A DNA stretch of 64,000 bases from Manduca sexta (Eukaryota > Arthropoda > Insecta > Lepidoptera > Sphingidae). This document shows, piece after piece, positions 1 through 12,090 of the stretch; the first letter of the stretch is position 1; each line of letters begins with the position of its first letter. The position numbers and the translations under genes were made by a program. The notes beneath the pieces are model-generated. The model did not search any database, had not been told where the DNA came from, and saw nothing but the letters and a program-made list of their open reading frames with translations. Location: the NCBI RefSeq assembly GCF_014839805.1, contig NC_051120.1, forward strand, positions 7,812,001 through 7,876,000, read 5' to 3'.

Positions 1-781
1 ATTGGTTCTCGCATTATTATCGTAAAATATTCGTTTTATTTTTTCTTTAAGTGGAAGACTGTCACTGGCTATATTCGTTATATATTATTATTATTTATTA
101 TTATAATAAGGTTATTTTTCCGGTGACACGCGTAACCGCCATGTTAGCCGGCTAACATGTCAAGCATGCAATCGTAAATATTATTTTAAAAGCCAATTTA
201 TCGAATAAAATGGTTAAAAACGTCGTAAAAATTTACTGAAGAAATTAATAAAATTTACTTTAGCAAAAAAAAAAAAAATATTGCGAAGAAAATAAATATA
301 TAAACTATTCAATATTCAAGTGAAAATATTTAAGATAAAAATATTTTTAAGACACAATCTGACAATGAATTTTCTATCGTTTAAATTTCGAATTGCGAAC
401 TCATAGTACGAGATAGGGTCGAAATGCAATTCATTTCTTTTAAAAGTCTACGGGAAAAACTAAGATAATAGTTTCGCCTCGGATGTTCTGGTATCCTTGT
501 TCCTTGAGATCTTTTTACCACTATTGTGGACGAGTCGTTTCAGTAATTGAAGAGGTCAGGTAGCTCCGAGGACTTTAATCAGCTATTTATTGTGGTATAA
601 TACTGTTTATATTCTTGTTAGTAATAACATTTGCGCAGGAAAAATAACTTTATTTTCAACGAATTCGCTTGAATGTATTGTGAAGTTTGCGCTTACGGCC
701 TTTTCCGAGGTTTTTAGTTGTTTACCTGGTTTCTTGGTATTTTTGTGTTGATGGGAATATTTTTCCATATCATGTTAAATG
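1..781. other. No recognised feature
   Basis: AT-rich sequence with an A13 run near 266-278. No repeat family found elsewhere in the window is visible, and there is no supported ORF. Confidence 0.5.
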
Positions 782-1285
782 CTGGTGGTAGGATATTTTA
801 TATCCGCCCGTATAGTGACTGCCTCGGTGGCGTAGTTGTATTGCACGTCCGGTACAATAGCGCTCTGAGGTCGAATCCCGGGTCGGGCAAAGTGATATTT
901 GGGTTTTTCTGCTCAGTATCAGCCTGGAGTCTGGAATTTGTGCCCGATATGGCGATAGGCTCGCCCCCTATCACATCATGGGACGGAACATCCTTGGCGA
1001 AAAGTGGGTGCCCTAGTTGCGCCTCTGCATACCCCTTCGGGGATAAAATGCGTGATGTTATGTATGTATGTTATGTACGTATAGTGACCACCGTACACAA
1101 GGTGTTAAAAGTCGCCACAGTGGCGCAAGTAAGTGTCGCGTTCCGGGGTCAGCCTGTGGATATCCGATTCCAACACGCCGAGATAATTGTGTCGACTACC
1201 GAGATCTCTGGTTCGTCGAGATTCTATTGGACCCCACTCCACTTACCATCAGGTGTAATGGGGTCATTTTGCCGTACAAAAAATA
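782..1285 (+). repeat. Rep-A copy 1, split by a SINE
   Basis: Rep-A is an approximately 240-bp unclassified repeat with about a dozen copies here. It starts 'ctggtggtaggatata' and ends 'cttaccatcaggtgcagtg' plus an A-rich end. In this copy the part before 820 and the part after 1077 join perfectly once the inserted SINE is removed. The inner portion shows 'acacaaggtgttaaaa' and 'attggaccccactccactta'. Confidence 0.8.
820..1077 (+). mobile_element. tRNA-derived SINE (SINE-2), full-length, nested
   Basis: A 258-bp insertion flanked by an exact 11-bp target duplication, CGTATAGTGAC (809-819 and 1078-1088). The head has RNA polymerase III promoter elements: A box TGGCGTAGTTG at 828-838 and B box GGTCGAATCCC at 869-879. 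The 3' end is a TATG-repeat tail. The host sequence is Rep-A. The head is no longer a foldable tRNA gene in its own right. Confidence 0.88.
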
Positions 1286-1407
1286 TTATATTCTAGACGC
1301 TACTAAAAGTTTTATGTATAGTAGTGCTCGCGGCTGTAGCTATAGCACCTTCTACTTAAAAATAATATCAAAAAATAAAATATTTCCTAGAGGAGCAAAT
1401 TACGGGG
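1286..1407. other. No recognised feature
   Basis: Short AT-rich spacer between Rep-A and the MITE. Confidence 0.4.
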
Positions 1408-1415
1408 ATAAGTCG

Positions 1416-1696
1416 CAGCCCCGGATCTAGGAGGGGGGGGGGGGGGGGGCAAGCCAGGGCCCGTGCCCCGGGCGGCGAATTTAGAGAGCGGCAAATTCAA
1501 ACTTGGCAGACGAATACACATCTCATAATTAACGCAACTTTGACTACTGCGACATCCAGTACATTACACATATAAATTATTTCCCGCGGGGCGCGAAATC
1601 ATGATGATAATGATGACAAAAGTAAAAATATAGGTGGTCGGGGGCGGCACTATACAGATTTTGCCCCGCCTCCAAAAAATTCAAGATCCGGGGCTG
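1416..1696. mobile_element. hAT-type MITE, 281 bp
   Basis: Inverted ends CAGCCCCGGATCT / AGATCCGGGGCTG and an exact 8-bp target duplication ATAAGTCG (1408-1415 and 1697-1704) are the signature of the hAT superfamily. There is no transposase ORF, so it is non-autonomous. A run of 17 G lies at 1433-1449, just inside the left end. Confidence 0.88.
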
Positions 1697-1704
1697 ATAA
1701 GTCG

Positions 1705-2353
1705 TCAATATATTCTGTCTGTCCGTGTGCCAAATTTCATCCAAATCCGTTCAGGGCTTACTGCGTTTACTTCAAACAAAATTTTTGATATAAATTACTC
1801 ATAGTTACTCGATAGTTACTCATATACTATAAAATTTAGTCACTAATAACATTGGACTTTGACTATTATCATTATAGGTGAATACATTTTAAAATTAATA
1901 CAATAAATGAAATACGTTATAAGATCTTCATTCACATCTCTATTCCCCCTTCAATTATAACTTAATATACTAGAACAACGTTCAAAATAAATAACTTCGC
2001 AGTCGAATAAAATGAAATTCCGGATACTGCCGTGATATTTAATTTCAAGTTTTCTATCAAACTGTTTTCCAGTGTCCATTAATAACACATGGCGTCTTAA
2101 AGCGAAGATATTAAACTTCAGAGAGTTGTGAGTGAAAAATGAAGCGAGAACGGGCTCCGCTGACGTTCTGTTTTCTGTAGTGATTAAACTGTAGACTGAT
2201 AGTGGTTAGTCGGTCGTGAAAATAAGACGTTATAGTAAAGACGAGCATTGGTATTTACAGCCATCAAAGAACATGTCTCAAACTTCTAGTAAACGCTGTT
2301 TAAATCGAAATAGCTATAACAGGGCAAGTATGACGATGTGACATTAAGCGTTC
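1705..2353. other. No recognised feature
   Basis: AT-rich, with no repeat match or supported ORF. Confidence 0.45.
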
Positions 2354-2660
2354 ACTGGTGGTAGGTCTTATATGTGAGAGTCTGCCTGGGTAGGTACCAC
2401 CGCAATGATTATTTCTACCGCCAAGCGGCAGTGTGTAGTCACTATTGTGTTCAAGTTTGAAGGACATTGTAGCCAGTGTAACTACTGGACATAATAAGAC
2501 TTATCATTTCATGTCTTAGGATGACGAGCGCAGTGGAATACCAAACAATACTTCGTAATTAAAGGTGTTGGATGGTGTTTCTTTTGTTTATGGGCGGTCG
2601 TATCGCTTACCATCAGGCAAATGGCAAGCTCATCTTGTCATTCAAAGCGCTGATAAAAAG
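2354..2660 (+). repeat. Rep-D copy, near full-length
   Basis: It runs from 'ctggtggtaggtcttatatg' through 'ctactggacataataagact', 'gttggatggtgttt' and 'cgtatcgcttaccatcagg' to 'cattcaaagcgctgataaaa'. It serves as the reference copy for this family. Confidence 0.75.
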
Positions 2661-2837
2661 CTGATTAAATCGAAATAGATGTAACAGGCCAACTATGACG
2701 ATGTTATATTAAGCGTTGAAGGGGTTTAGAAGTTAATTTATGATAGATAGATATGTAAACCTATTCTTGTTTGTGCTAAGCAAAACGTACAACGTAAAGT
2801 ACTCTAGTATCTAATACGGTAATGGTATTTAAGAAAT

Positions 2838-4860
2838 TTAATTTTTATTTTATTTTATTTTATTTGGGAAACTTACAGCTAGTACAACTCATAGAAAAAG
2901 AATACACTCAAAGAAGGCCAATTACAAGTTTCCACTACTAAATTATATAATGTAAAAACTAGGAAATACTGTGGTCTGCTAACTAATAAATAAAAGTAAG
3001 ATTATAATTAGCTTTTGAAAAAATAACTCGCAAGTAGCTGCTTCAATTTTTTTGGAGGAGTATTGTATAGATCTATATCCATGAGTGACGTGATGTTATT
3101 AAAAGACCTGCTCGCTCGCAATAGGCAGGAGTTTTGTCTGTAGTTAGTTCTCGTTGCTGGGACATTTGATGTGCAAGGTGTTCGAAGGGAGGCGTACGGC
3201 ACACGCAGATGCAAGCGCTCTAGTAACTCGGGACAGTCTACCAATGTGAATTTTTTTACAACGTTTTGTATAGGTCGGCACGTAAAATTTGGTTCTAAAT
3301 TGCAGATACCGTAGAAAGCGTTTTTGGATACATTCAATACGTGAAACATAGATATTGTATGTTGGGTTCCAGACTTGTGACGCATATTCTAGATGAGGTC
3401 TGACAAATGAACAATAAAAAATTTTGAATGTCTTAACAGAATTAAAATTAGATGACATCCGTAAGACAAAACCTAGTGATTTAGAGGCTTTACGTATTAT
3501 TTGGTTGATGTGGTCACTAAAAAGTAATTTAGAGTCGAAGACGACTCCCAAGTCACGGATCGATTGAACTCTGTGTACTGTGATATTTTTTAGTCTGTAT
3601 TCACATAGTATTAATTCAGGTTTTCGAGAGAATGCGCATACATAGCACTATGATACATTTAGATCTAATTTGTTTTCTCTACAATATAATTCAAATCTGT
3701 TTAAGTCTTCTTGAAGCAGATGAGTGCTGTCCAAAGACTTAATCGAACATAAATTTTTTAAATCGTCAGCGTATAAAAGTACTTTGGAATGGTTAAACCA
3801 TGAGGAAATGTCGTTCATGAATATATTAAACAGGAGTGGGCCCAGTAGTGATCTCCGAGGGACGCCGGATGGTACTGTAACAGGTGCAGAGGCATAACCA
3901 TTTAGTACAACAGTTTGACACCTATTCCGAATATAAGAGGTAAACCAACGAAATAAATTACCCTTAATACCAGCTACTGATTGTAATTTATGTAACAGTA
4001 AATCATGGTCTATTCTATCGAAACATTTACTGAAATCAGTGTATACCACGTCGACTTAAGAGGGCTTAGACATGTGTTCAGATAAGTAATCTCTACATAG
4101 TATAAGGTTAGATATGGTAGATTTTCCCTTGCAGAAACCATGCTGATGTGTACTCAAAGTGTGTTTTAGGCTAGCATATAACTGTCTGTATACGATTTTT
4201 TCCAATATCTTGGCAAAAAGGCATAACTTAGAGATTGGTCTGTAGTTGTCCACTATGTCCTTGGGACCTTTTTTGTGAATTGGCGATATGTATGCGGACT
4301 TCCATAATGAAGGTATCACTCCTTCTAACAGCGAGCGTCTGAATAGTGAGATGAGAGGTAAAGTAAGGCTTTTCGCGCATTTAACAATAAATATCGCTGG
4401 TATACTATCAGGGCCCGCTGATTTATTCAAGTCGAGAGACTTCAGCAGTTTATAGACTTCCTGGGGTACAACGTCTATCTGCCCAATATCCGATATAGTC
4501 AGCTTATTGATGCCAGCAATGTCTGATGTCACGTTTCTGTGATCGGTATTAAGAAATGTAGAGTGAAAGTATTTGCTGAACATTTCACAGATTTCCTCTC
4601 CACTATCCGATGAACACTGTCCAAACCTAAATACAGCGGGGTACGATTTGTTCTGACTATTTGACTTTATGTAAGACCAGAAAGCTTTGGGATTTGATGA
4701 GATGTTTTTTTTCAATGGTATTGATTGTAATGTCACCTGTGTCGTGATGAAAACGAAAAAGTATATCCCCCTGACTAAAGTCACGACTCTGAGAACTGAG
4801 GATAATGCCATGATGAGGTGGTGGATGTCCCGATGACAAAAAGGAAGTGCAGTATGCTGA
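2838..4860 (-). mobile_element. 5'-truncated Jockey/CR1-like LINE
   Basis: The minus strand carries the second half of a LINE ORF2: pre-RT string NISSNPKAFWSYIKS, then KSAGPDSIPAIFI, ISPIHKKGPKDIVDNYRPIS and HGFCKGKSTISN. The palm follows, with SGVPRRSLLGPLLFNIFMND and YADD at 3773-3762. The C-terminal part contains FVRPHLEYASQVWNP and RIECIQKRFLRYLQF, and, in a shifted frame, TRTNYRQNSCLLRASRSFN. A (TAAAA)n tail at about 2865-2838 marks the 3' end. The N-terminal endonuclease is absent. Stops near 4055 and 3645 and frame changes near 3300 make it a dead copy. The intact RT half is about 600 residues. Confidence 0.88.
3648..4049 (-). pseudogene. LINE RT palm segment
   Basis: This is the longest clean piece of the palm domain of the truncated LINE: DFSKCFDRIDHDLLLHKL (motif A region), SGVPRRSLLGPLLFNIF (motif B) and LLYADD (motif C, both aspartates kept). 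It begins just after an in-frame stop and ends in a stop, so it is not expressed as a gene. Confidence 0.85.
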
Positions 4861-4902
4861 CTATCACAACATAGTAAACAACAAATTTTCCAACTAAATG
4901 AA

Positions 4903-5123
4903 CAGGTACGCCTTTTATCCCCGGAGGGGTAGGTAGAGACGTAACCGGTGCACCCTCTTTTCGCCGACTTTATTTTGTTACATAATGTCATCAAAGGCGA
5001 GCGATATCGAATATAAATTGCAGAGTCCGGGCTGATTAGACCCTATATCACTGCCCGACCCGAGGATCGAAACCGCGACCTCAGCACGGCAACCGTACCA
5101 CAAATACTCCACCGAAGCAGTCA
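4903..5123 (-). repeat. SINE-2 copy, inverted
   Basis: Its reverse complement runs from 'gactgcttcgg.ggag' through the B-box region to 'ccccgg.gataaaaggcgta'. It abuts the 5'-truncated end of the LINE. Confidence 0.7.
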
Positions 5124-5402
5124 TGCTGCGATTAAAATAAAATGATGTCATTTTCACCACATTTACCAATAAACCTCAAGAAGAGAGCATCATTGTTTCT
5201 TAAACTGATATAGTAAAACCTCAAATTTGACGTCACAAAATTCAGTCCTTAATTAGATTTGCAAGTTACCTCGGTAAAGCAGTGCGCGGTTTGACTTGAA
5301 GTGTTAAGGGAAGCCGCATCAAGTTAACGTTGCAACTGGGAAGAAAGTAGTTGGCATGAACAACTCTATGTGGTGTGGCAGATTTAAACTCATTAGATTC
5401 GC

Positions 5403-5552
5403 TTGTGGTACGATATTTGTATCCGCTTGGATAGCGACTATTGTAACAAAATGTAACCCGAAATAGCCTACATAAGTGGAATTCCGGTATCAGTCTGTGT
5501 GTATTCGGTTTTAAACAGGCCGCATAACTGTGTCGACTGGCAAGCAGTTAGA
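5403..5552 (+). repeat. Rep-A copy, degenerate
   Basis: Traces are 'cttgtggtacgatatttgta', 'ccgcttggatagcgac' and 'ggccgcataactgtgtcgac'. It is the most diverged Rep-A copy in the window. Confidence 0.5.
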
Positions 5553-7035
5553 ACATTCAGTCAGTTAGTGTCCGTTAATCAAATGTATCATGTATCAGTT
5601 AACCAACTCTTCAGTAAACACTCTTCCTGGACCTAACTCCATTTTATAAAAAACCGCGATAAAATCCGAATAATCGTATTATTTTAGTGTCAGTTAACAA
5701 CAAAAAAACGCGTTTTCTCATGCATTGCCAGATAATGCCGCAACACCACGCAGTTTCGCCAAACAAAAAGCAACCAAAGAAGTAATCGCAAACATTCTTT
5801 TATAATTAAGTTAATAAATAACATTTCCACTTTTAAAACATTATCATAGAAGCAAATTTTTTTCCATCATAAATTATAATTAAAACGTTTTAATTAACTC
5901 CAATACAATGGCTTAGATCTAAAAGGAAAATCTTACCTATAAGGCAGCTAAATTAAAGACGCCACACGGTGCTAGGTAAAGAGGCACCTTTTGCCAACGC
6001 CGGTGTTTGCTTGTCCTCTCTACTAATTTGCATTTAGGCAAAGAGTAGGTTTCTAGACAGGTTTGTTAGTGTTTAGACTTAATCTAGGCTACTTTCGGAT
6101 ATATTTAGCAACGTTCATGTGGACTTTTGTGCTTCTTTTTGTTTTTGAGTGAACATTTTGTGCTACTTGGTACCTAGAGGCTAAACTCGTGTAAACGTTC
6201 TGGAATAAATAGGCTCTATTAAATAATTGGCAGAAATTTTAGATATCAGGTTAATACTGAGAAGAGAAACTCAATATCACTATGCCCAACCCGGGGATCG
6301 ATCCCAAAACTTCAGCACTAGTCTAGTTTTTGTTTTTATATGATATATGAGGAACTAGTAACTTGAAACTAAGTGACCTCCAGCGCGTAATTCACTCTAG
6401 AAGTATCATGATTGTTTGCTGGTCTTAAAGAAGAGGAATAAGCGTTTAGGGAGATGGTTTGCTTTTGGGCCTGCAGAAATCTCATTCACTCATTTAACAA
6501 GAGCTCATGTCACTTCGCATTCATTTCTGAGAGACGGTCGCTTCAGTAGAGTCGGCCCATTCTTGCTGTAATCATGGCTGACTTTTTAAAACTAACATCT
6601 CTATTCCACGTGCATGCTCTTTGACTTAATTATGAGAATAAGTGAACATTTATTACTTATAATTCATCTGATACCGTCTAGGGAGCGCTGCTAAATCATT
6701 TCCAGTTACGTGTACTTCTAGTGGACATTTTATATTTCATTCGATATAAGAAGTTACGTGACTAGGCCCCTAATGTTTTATTCTTTGAAATATTTTTGAA
6801 GGGAATTTTTTTCAAGTTTCTGTTAAGTATTTTGAGTGTTTAGGTACTTCGGCTGAGAGTGGACGCTTAAGTGAAACGATAATCTTTGCTATTACTTAGT
6901 TGTGTAATTGGATGTTTTGTTGAATGGAGTATTGTAATAATGCTTGAATTCGCTTGCGTAAAATTTATTTTTCTAGGGACTCGTTAGTATAGTTTATTTG
7001 ACAATTTGTTGAATTAAAAATGACAGTTAAACGAG
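5553..7035. other. Mostly unrecognised; two repeat scraps
   Basis: A short piece of the 'accgcgataaaatccgaa' repeat (Rep-I) is at about 5650-5680. An inverted SINE-2 scrap ('cccaacccggggatcgatcc') is at about 6255-6330. The rest shows nothing recognisable. Confidence 0.5.
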
Positions 7036-7136
7036 TATAATAATATCAGTCCTGTATTATATACTGTCCCACTGCTGGATACGGGCCTCCTCGACTACAG
7101 AGAGGGATTAGGCCTTAGTCCACCACGCTGGTTGGA
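7036..7136 (-). repeat. SINE-1 3' fragment, inverted
   Basis: It contains 'cctgtattatatactgtccc' and 'gagagggattaggcc', the 3' third of SINE-1 including its ATT tail. Confidence 0.7.
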
Positions 7137-7875
7137 CGAGTAACACACGGCGACTCTTTTTAGGATCATTGGATGAAATCTGACTATCGAAATGGAAATC
7201 ACGATTTCATTTTGAATCTCATATCTAATTAATCAATCACAACGAAATTATGTAATTTCCATAATCACAAAATATTATATATCAACATATAAATAACTAA
7301 ACACCCTTTTGAAGAAAGGGTTTTTCGAAACGTCGTAAACAGAACGACGAATTAATTACAATGTAGTTGCACATGGATAGAGGAAAAGATTATGGGTAGC
7401 ATTCATTTTCTTAAAAAAGGAAGATTATATAACCGTCTTATGACGCAATAATACTAAATCCAAAAGTCCATAAAACTGTTTCAATGCCACGGCAATTAAA
7501 CAGCCATAACCAGGAATTCCGAGCCAATGCCGCATAATCTTAAAATAATTTTTGTGACCAATAAAATGAAAGTTGAACCGAAAATTAATTCATTTTGGCC
7601 TTCGGTGACGGTCTTCATAGCCGTAAAATATAATAAATGATATTAAACGTCACTTCAGTTCACTTTGGATGTCTTTTCACTTAGATTGTAACATTGTAAT
7701 GTAGTTGACATAGAAAAGTCTTCTGATCTTGCAATCTTGGCTGACAGCCAGCCTTTATCAGCTTGATCAGTCAATTGTAGAAGTTAGGCTGTTATTTCAA
7801 GAAGTGTGTTGATGCCGTGAACAATGTTGCGAGTACTAAGACTTCTTATTTTTGAAGTAGTTCAATAAATAACTG
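7137..7875. other. No recognised feature
   Basis: AT-rich. A 'tttttcgaaacgtcg' string at about 7320 recalls Rep-I but is too short to call. Confidence 0.4.
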
Positions 7876-8110
7876 GTGGTAGGGTATATTTTATATCCAC
7901 CCGGATAGCAAACACCGTATACAAGGTGTTAAAACTCGCCATATTGGCCCATGTAAGTGTGTCGCGTTACGGGATCAACCTGTGTATATCCGGTTCCGAC
8001 AAGCCAGCATAATTGTGTCGACTGCCGAGGGGTAATCAATCGACATTTTATTGGAACCCACTCTATTTACCATCAGATGCAATGCGGTCACTTTGCCATA
8101 TGCACTCGTA
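7876..8110 (+). repeat. Rep-A copy
   Basis: It is nearly complete: 'ctggtggtagggtatatttt' at the start, then 'tatccggttccgaca', 'gtcgactgccgaggggtaat' and 'ggtcactttgccat'. About 15 bp are missing after 'ggggtaatca' relative to other copies. Confidence 0.75.
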
Positions 8111-10049
8111 GCGGCGAACATTGATCATAAAAGCCGATATTTTGTCAAAAATATTTAACGCGTGTGGTTACTTAGTTTCAATAAATAGAGCTATCATGAT
8201 TAGAAAAACATTTTAATTAGGAACTAAACAACTCATTGTAAACAATTACTGTTTTATAAATTGAAATTGTTGAATAATTTCGTTTTTGTTCAGCAGCAGT
8301 TATATACGTGCTTCAAAGAAATAAGATTTAAATTGCTTTGTGCCATTTCACCACAAATTTATCATCATCAACTGCAGGGTCTTCACTGATACATACAAAC
8401 ATAAGTCTCCCCAAAGATTTCCAGACCTCCTTTCCCCCAAATGACATAAAAATGCAATTATAAAAATATCCTTATCAAACCAAATGAAAAATCAGACCGA
8501 GAAATGCACCGCATTTCCAAGAATCCGAAACTGCAGTCGCCGGCGGTGTACGTGAAGCGAAAAGTAAACATTCTTAAGTACATTCTTGGTGCATTACAGC
8601 GGAACGACCCTTGGCTGTAACTAGCCCGTTCACTTTAATTTCATATCCACTGATAAAGAAACTGTCGACTGCGACGTTTTATTGCTACTCTATTTGATTT
8701 TTATTGTGATTGTTAATACCCTTGTGAATACTGTTTTTAGTTCTTGATGGAAAGAGAGATAAGTATAATCTGCGTTTGTGTGTGTTTGTGTATCTGTACC
8801 TACCTATTAGTACGTACTCCCTGACTAATGGACGGAGTTTGATGTGTTTTTTTGTTTGAAAGCTGATATAATCGAGATGGTTCTTAAGTATGATTTCGTA
8901 AGACCTATTCAGGTGTTTGAAGATCATTACCTCTTTTCCTACTTTTACAAGTCGTAGGGATTTATAATATATTTAAAAGATAAACATGCGTTATTTTTAC
9001 TTTTTAGATTTTTTGTGTCTAAGTTTTCTTACGGGTTCTCATGTTTTATTCTGGAACGGATAAATTACTAGACTTGGCTAAGTTTGATTGTAGGTACCTA
9101 CAATGTCTAAATACAAGAGAAGTTTCTACACACACTAAAAACACGCCCTTTGCCCTGCTCCTAGTTAACCTACAAAAAGAAACTTGGTCCTTCATGGTCC
9201 TCTCCGTGACCATGAACCGTGGCTATCTCAGTTTTACATACAAAACTATAGAACTATATTTACAAAATTTCGATTATCTCGAAATAAGGCTTCCCTGTTA
9301 TACCGCTCTTGCGCTTAGCATGGCAGAATAGGTTAATTAAATAATTTTAATAGCCTGTATTTATAACTCCCTATCAAATTCAGAAAAAATCTCACAAACT
9401 ACTTTGTGAAAGGCATAAAATAGTGACTATTGCAACTGATGTTAAGTGAATTGAAGCCCAAAAAATGACGGCCACCAGCATTCGATAAATACATTAGAAG
9501 TCTGCTTACTTATACAACCAGCATCTTTTAGCCATACGTTAAATATTAGAGAAAGACAAATTAATAAAAGCAAATTATCACATTCTGACCGCAACGCCGA
9601 GGTTTCTTGGAAACTTTCCAGCAGGTATCATAGCATATTATGGACTATAATAACTGTCCGTGTATTTTAGAGCAATGCTTGCTTTATCTAGGTTAAGTAA
9701 AATTGAATATGATAGTGGATTTTCATATACCAAGTTAGTTATCTTTCGGACAGGCCAATGTATCGAGTGTCGTGGATTGATCTCTTGTCGATAGATACTA
9801 TATTTGAACGCCATACCAGTTAACATCAGGTTTAGTGCAATTGTTACCGTTTATTTAATACCGCGTAGGGATCATTGAGAATTTGATGGGCTAAAAACCA
9901 TTTTTGCCATAAAGTATTAGCCAGATCTGCTAGGTTCTCTTGTACTGTTTTTCTCAGAAGAACGTCAACTTCATAGTACTCTCTTGAGTCCCTGACTATC
10001 GAAGTTTGGGTTAACAACAAACAAGTGATTCAGTAATTAATATTTCTGT
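8111..10049. other. Mostly unrecognised; one LINE scrap
   Basis: At about 8361-8450, 'atcatcatcaactgcagg' and 'gtctccccaaagatttccag' match the inverted 3' portion of an RTE-type LINE seen also at 13472 and 43610. The remainder, including open frames at 8685-8927 and 9041-9331, has no supporting evidence. Confidence 0.45.
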
Positions 10050-10290
10050 CACATCATTAAGCTGTGGTACAGTTTGCCGGCATACGTATTCCCTCCTTCC
10101 TACAAGTTTGGGAACTTCAAGCGGAGCGTTAAGAAGCAATTAAGCAGGCCAGCTAACTGTACCGACTATCCTCGGATGATTATCTCTTGCTGGTCACCAT
10201 GTTTTTTGAGCATCTTTTCTCTCTCTCTCTCTGTTTTTTGTGTATTGAGGCCATATTTCCGTACACTCGATAAAAAAAAAAAAACTAAAT
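10050..10290 (+). pseudogene. LINE ORF2 C-terminal fragment with tail
   Basis: The frame reads LPAYVFPPSYKFGNFKRSVK, the 'W-slPaevFpp.ynl..FK' signature found at the C-terminus of CR1/Jockey-type ORF2 proteins, followed by a CT-rich stretch and an A-run ending the copy. Confidence 0.6.
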
Positions 10291-11583
10291 CACAGCAGTT
10301 GACTACAGAGGTGATTGCTTGCCACTGAATGCAGCTGTGTTTAAACTATCAAGTTCTCGCAGCAATAAATTGCCTAACGATTTTGCCAGTGACGCATCTA
10401 CAATTTTATAAAAAAATCTTTACAAAAGCGGCTTCCCGGAAATCCTACAAGCTTTAAAATGTGCAGAAGTCGGCTCGCTGTAACTGTAAAAATCGCTTAC
10501 TGAAGATGACTTCTGCAAGTTTTCTTGCTAAACCCCTCTTGATACTTACAACTAAATTGCAAGTTGTTTTTCAGACGCCCGCATTTTGTGACATCTATAG
10601 CGGTTAGTATAATTCCTGGGATGGTTTGACGTAAACGGATGACGTCAACTTAGTATTACTTAAATCAATTTCAGTTATTGTAGCAGGAATAAGTGTGTTA
10701 AGTATATTGTTTTCCTTATAATTAAGTGGAATTACGTGGGTTACTTGCGTTTTCCAATCATGTGTTATCCAATCCTGTGGGAGTTCCAAATGGATTTGGA
10801 TTGGATTTTCCTAAAAATCAAATTTGAATAATTTGAAGACACGTTTGTCTTGATGCGAAATCCAATCCTCACTAAGGTTATCAAAATCTATCTTCCTAAA
10901 ACTCAGTTAGTTTCAGAAGAGAGAATTCTTAAATAGCTTCTTAAAATGATTAATTAAATTAATGTTAATTTAACATGCAGCCAAATCTTAAAATATTCGT
11001 ATCTTATTCATAAGTACCTTTTGCTCGCGGCGTCGCCTGCGTGAAAAAGGTCCAGAATAAAAGTCTTCCTATATACTTTCCCGGAATAAAAAGTCGACTT
11101 ACAAGGGTCTCAAAGTACCTCTTCATCGAAATACGTTGGGATATGTCTGACTTTACCACGTGCAGACAGACGCGGTCAGGGACTTTGTTTTTTATGTAAG
11201 AATTTAAAACATACATTAACATACAATAGCATTAGAATTTGGTACGTTTCCAATGAACAATCTGCTAAGTCGACTAAACTGGGTAAATTAAATGGAACGC
11301 TAGACTCTAACGACAGATTTTACTGTTATTACTCTCCTTGGGTAGGAATAAGCTAATTTATCTAGATCCTCTATGGATTTGACGTATACACTTGGTTACC
11401 GGGTCGAGTTTAGACGGGATCTCTGGAGGTGTGAGACCGATTGCAGTAATTCAACCACGTTATTCTGTCTTCAAATAGCATATTATAGATGAGGAAGATA
11501 AATCGAAAAAGGTGTTTTGACTTTATCTCCTAAATTAGGAGATCGGTTAAATTGTTAGTATTATCTAAACTCTAGAAAATAAA
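10291..11583. other. Mostly unrecognised; RTE scrap
   Basis: At 11010-11110, 'ttttgctcgcggcgtcgcct' 'gcgtgaaa' marks the border of an RTE-like repeat. Nothing else is recognised. Confidence 0.45.
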
Positions 11584-12090
11584 GGCCGATAGCCTATTTG
11601 GGAGCAGAATGGATGTCCGCAGGTTCGAAACCCAAGGGCACCTCTGTCTTTTTTAGAGTTATGTGAGTATTCTTTGTGAATTATCGCTCGCTTAACGGTG
11701 AAGGACAACATCCTGAGGAAACCTACATATATGATATATTTTCTGGAAAATAATTTTGAGGGATACGGCGATAGTTTAGTTGGTTGTGAACGGACTGTCG
11801 AGACGAATGTCCACAGGTTCAAATCCCAAGGGCACACACCTCTGACTTTTCTAAAAAAATATGTGGGTATTCTTTGTGAATTATCGCTCGCTTTAACGGT
11901 GAAGGACAACACCACGAGGAAAATTACATGTATGAGATATTTTCTTAAAAAGAATATTGAGGGAATCTAGAGTCTGCTAATCTGCACCAGGCCAGCGTGG
12001 TAGACTTAGGCCTAATCTCTCTCAGTAATAATAAAGTAAGCAGTGGGACAGTATATAATACAGGGATGATATTATTATTTATTATTATTT
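11584..12090 (+). mobile_element. SINE-1, dimeric (duplicated 5' part)
   Basis: The head-to-middle part of SINE-1 is present twice in tandem, at 11584-11763 and 11764-11950, each with an A-box-like 'tagcctatttgg' or 'tagtttagttgg' and a B box ('ggttcgaaacc', 'ggttcaaatcc'). The second unit alone continues into the 3' body and the ATT tail. Both units share oddities such as 'gagatattttct', so the duplication came after these changes. Confidence 0.75.

Noticed and set aside
718..1430. Two overlapping open frames of 192 and 120 codons
   Set aside because: They run straight through a nested SINE/Rep-A structure with an exact target duplication, so the frames are chance.
4056..4994. 312-codon frame taken as a complete protein
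   Set aside because: Its first third is inverted SINE-2 and out-of-frame sequence; only the LINE RT part is real.
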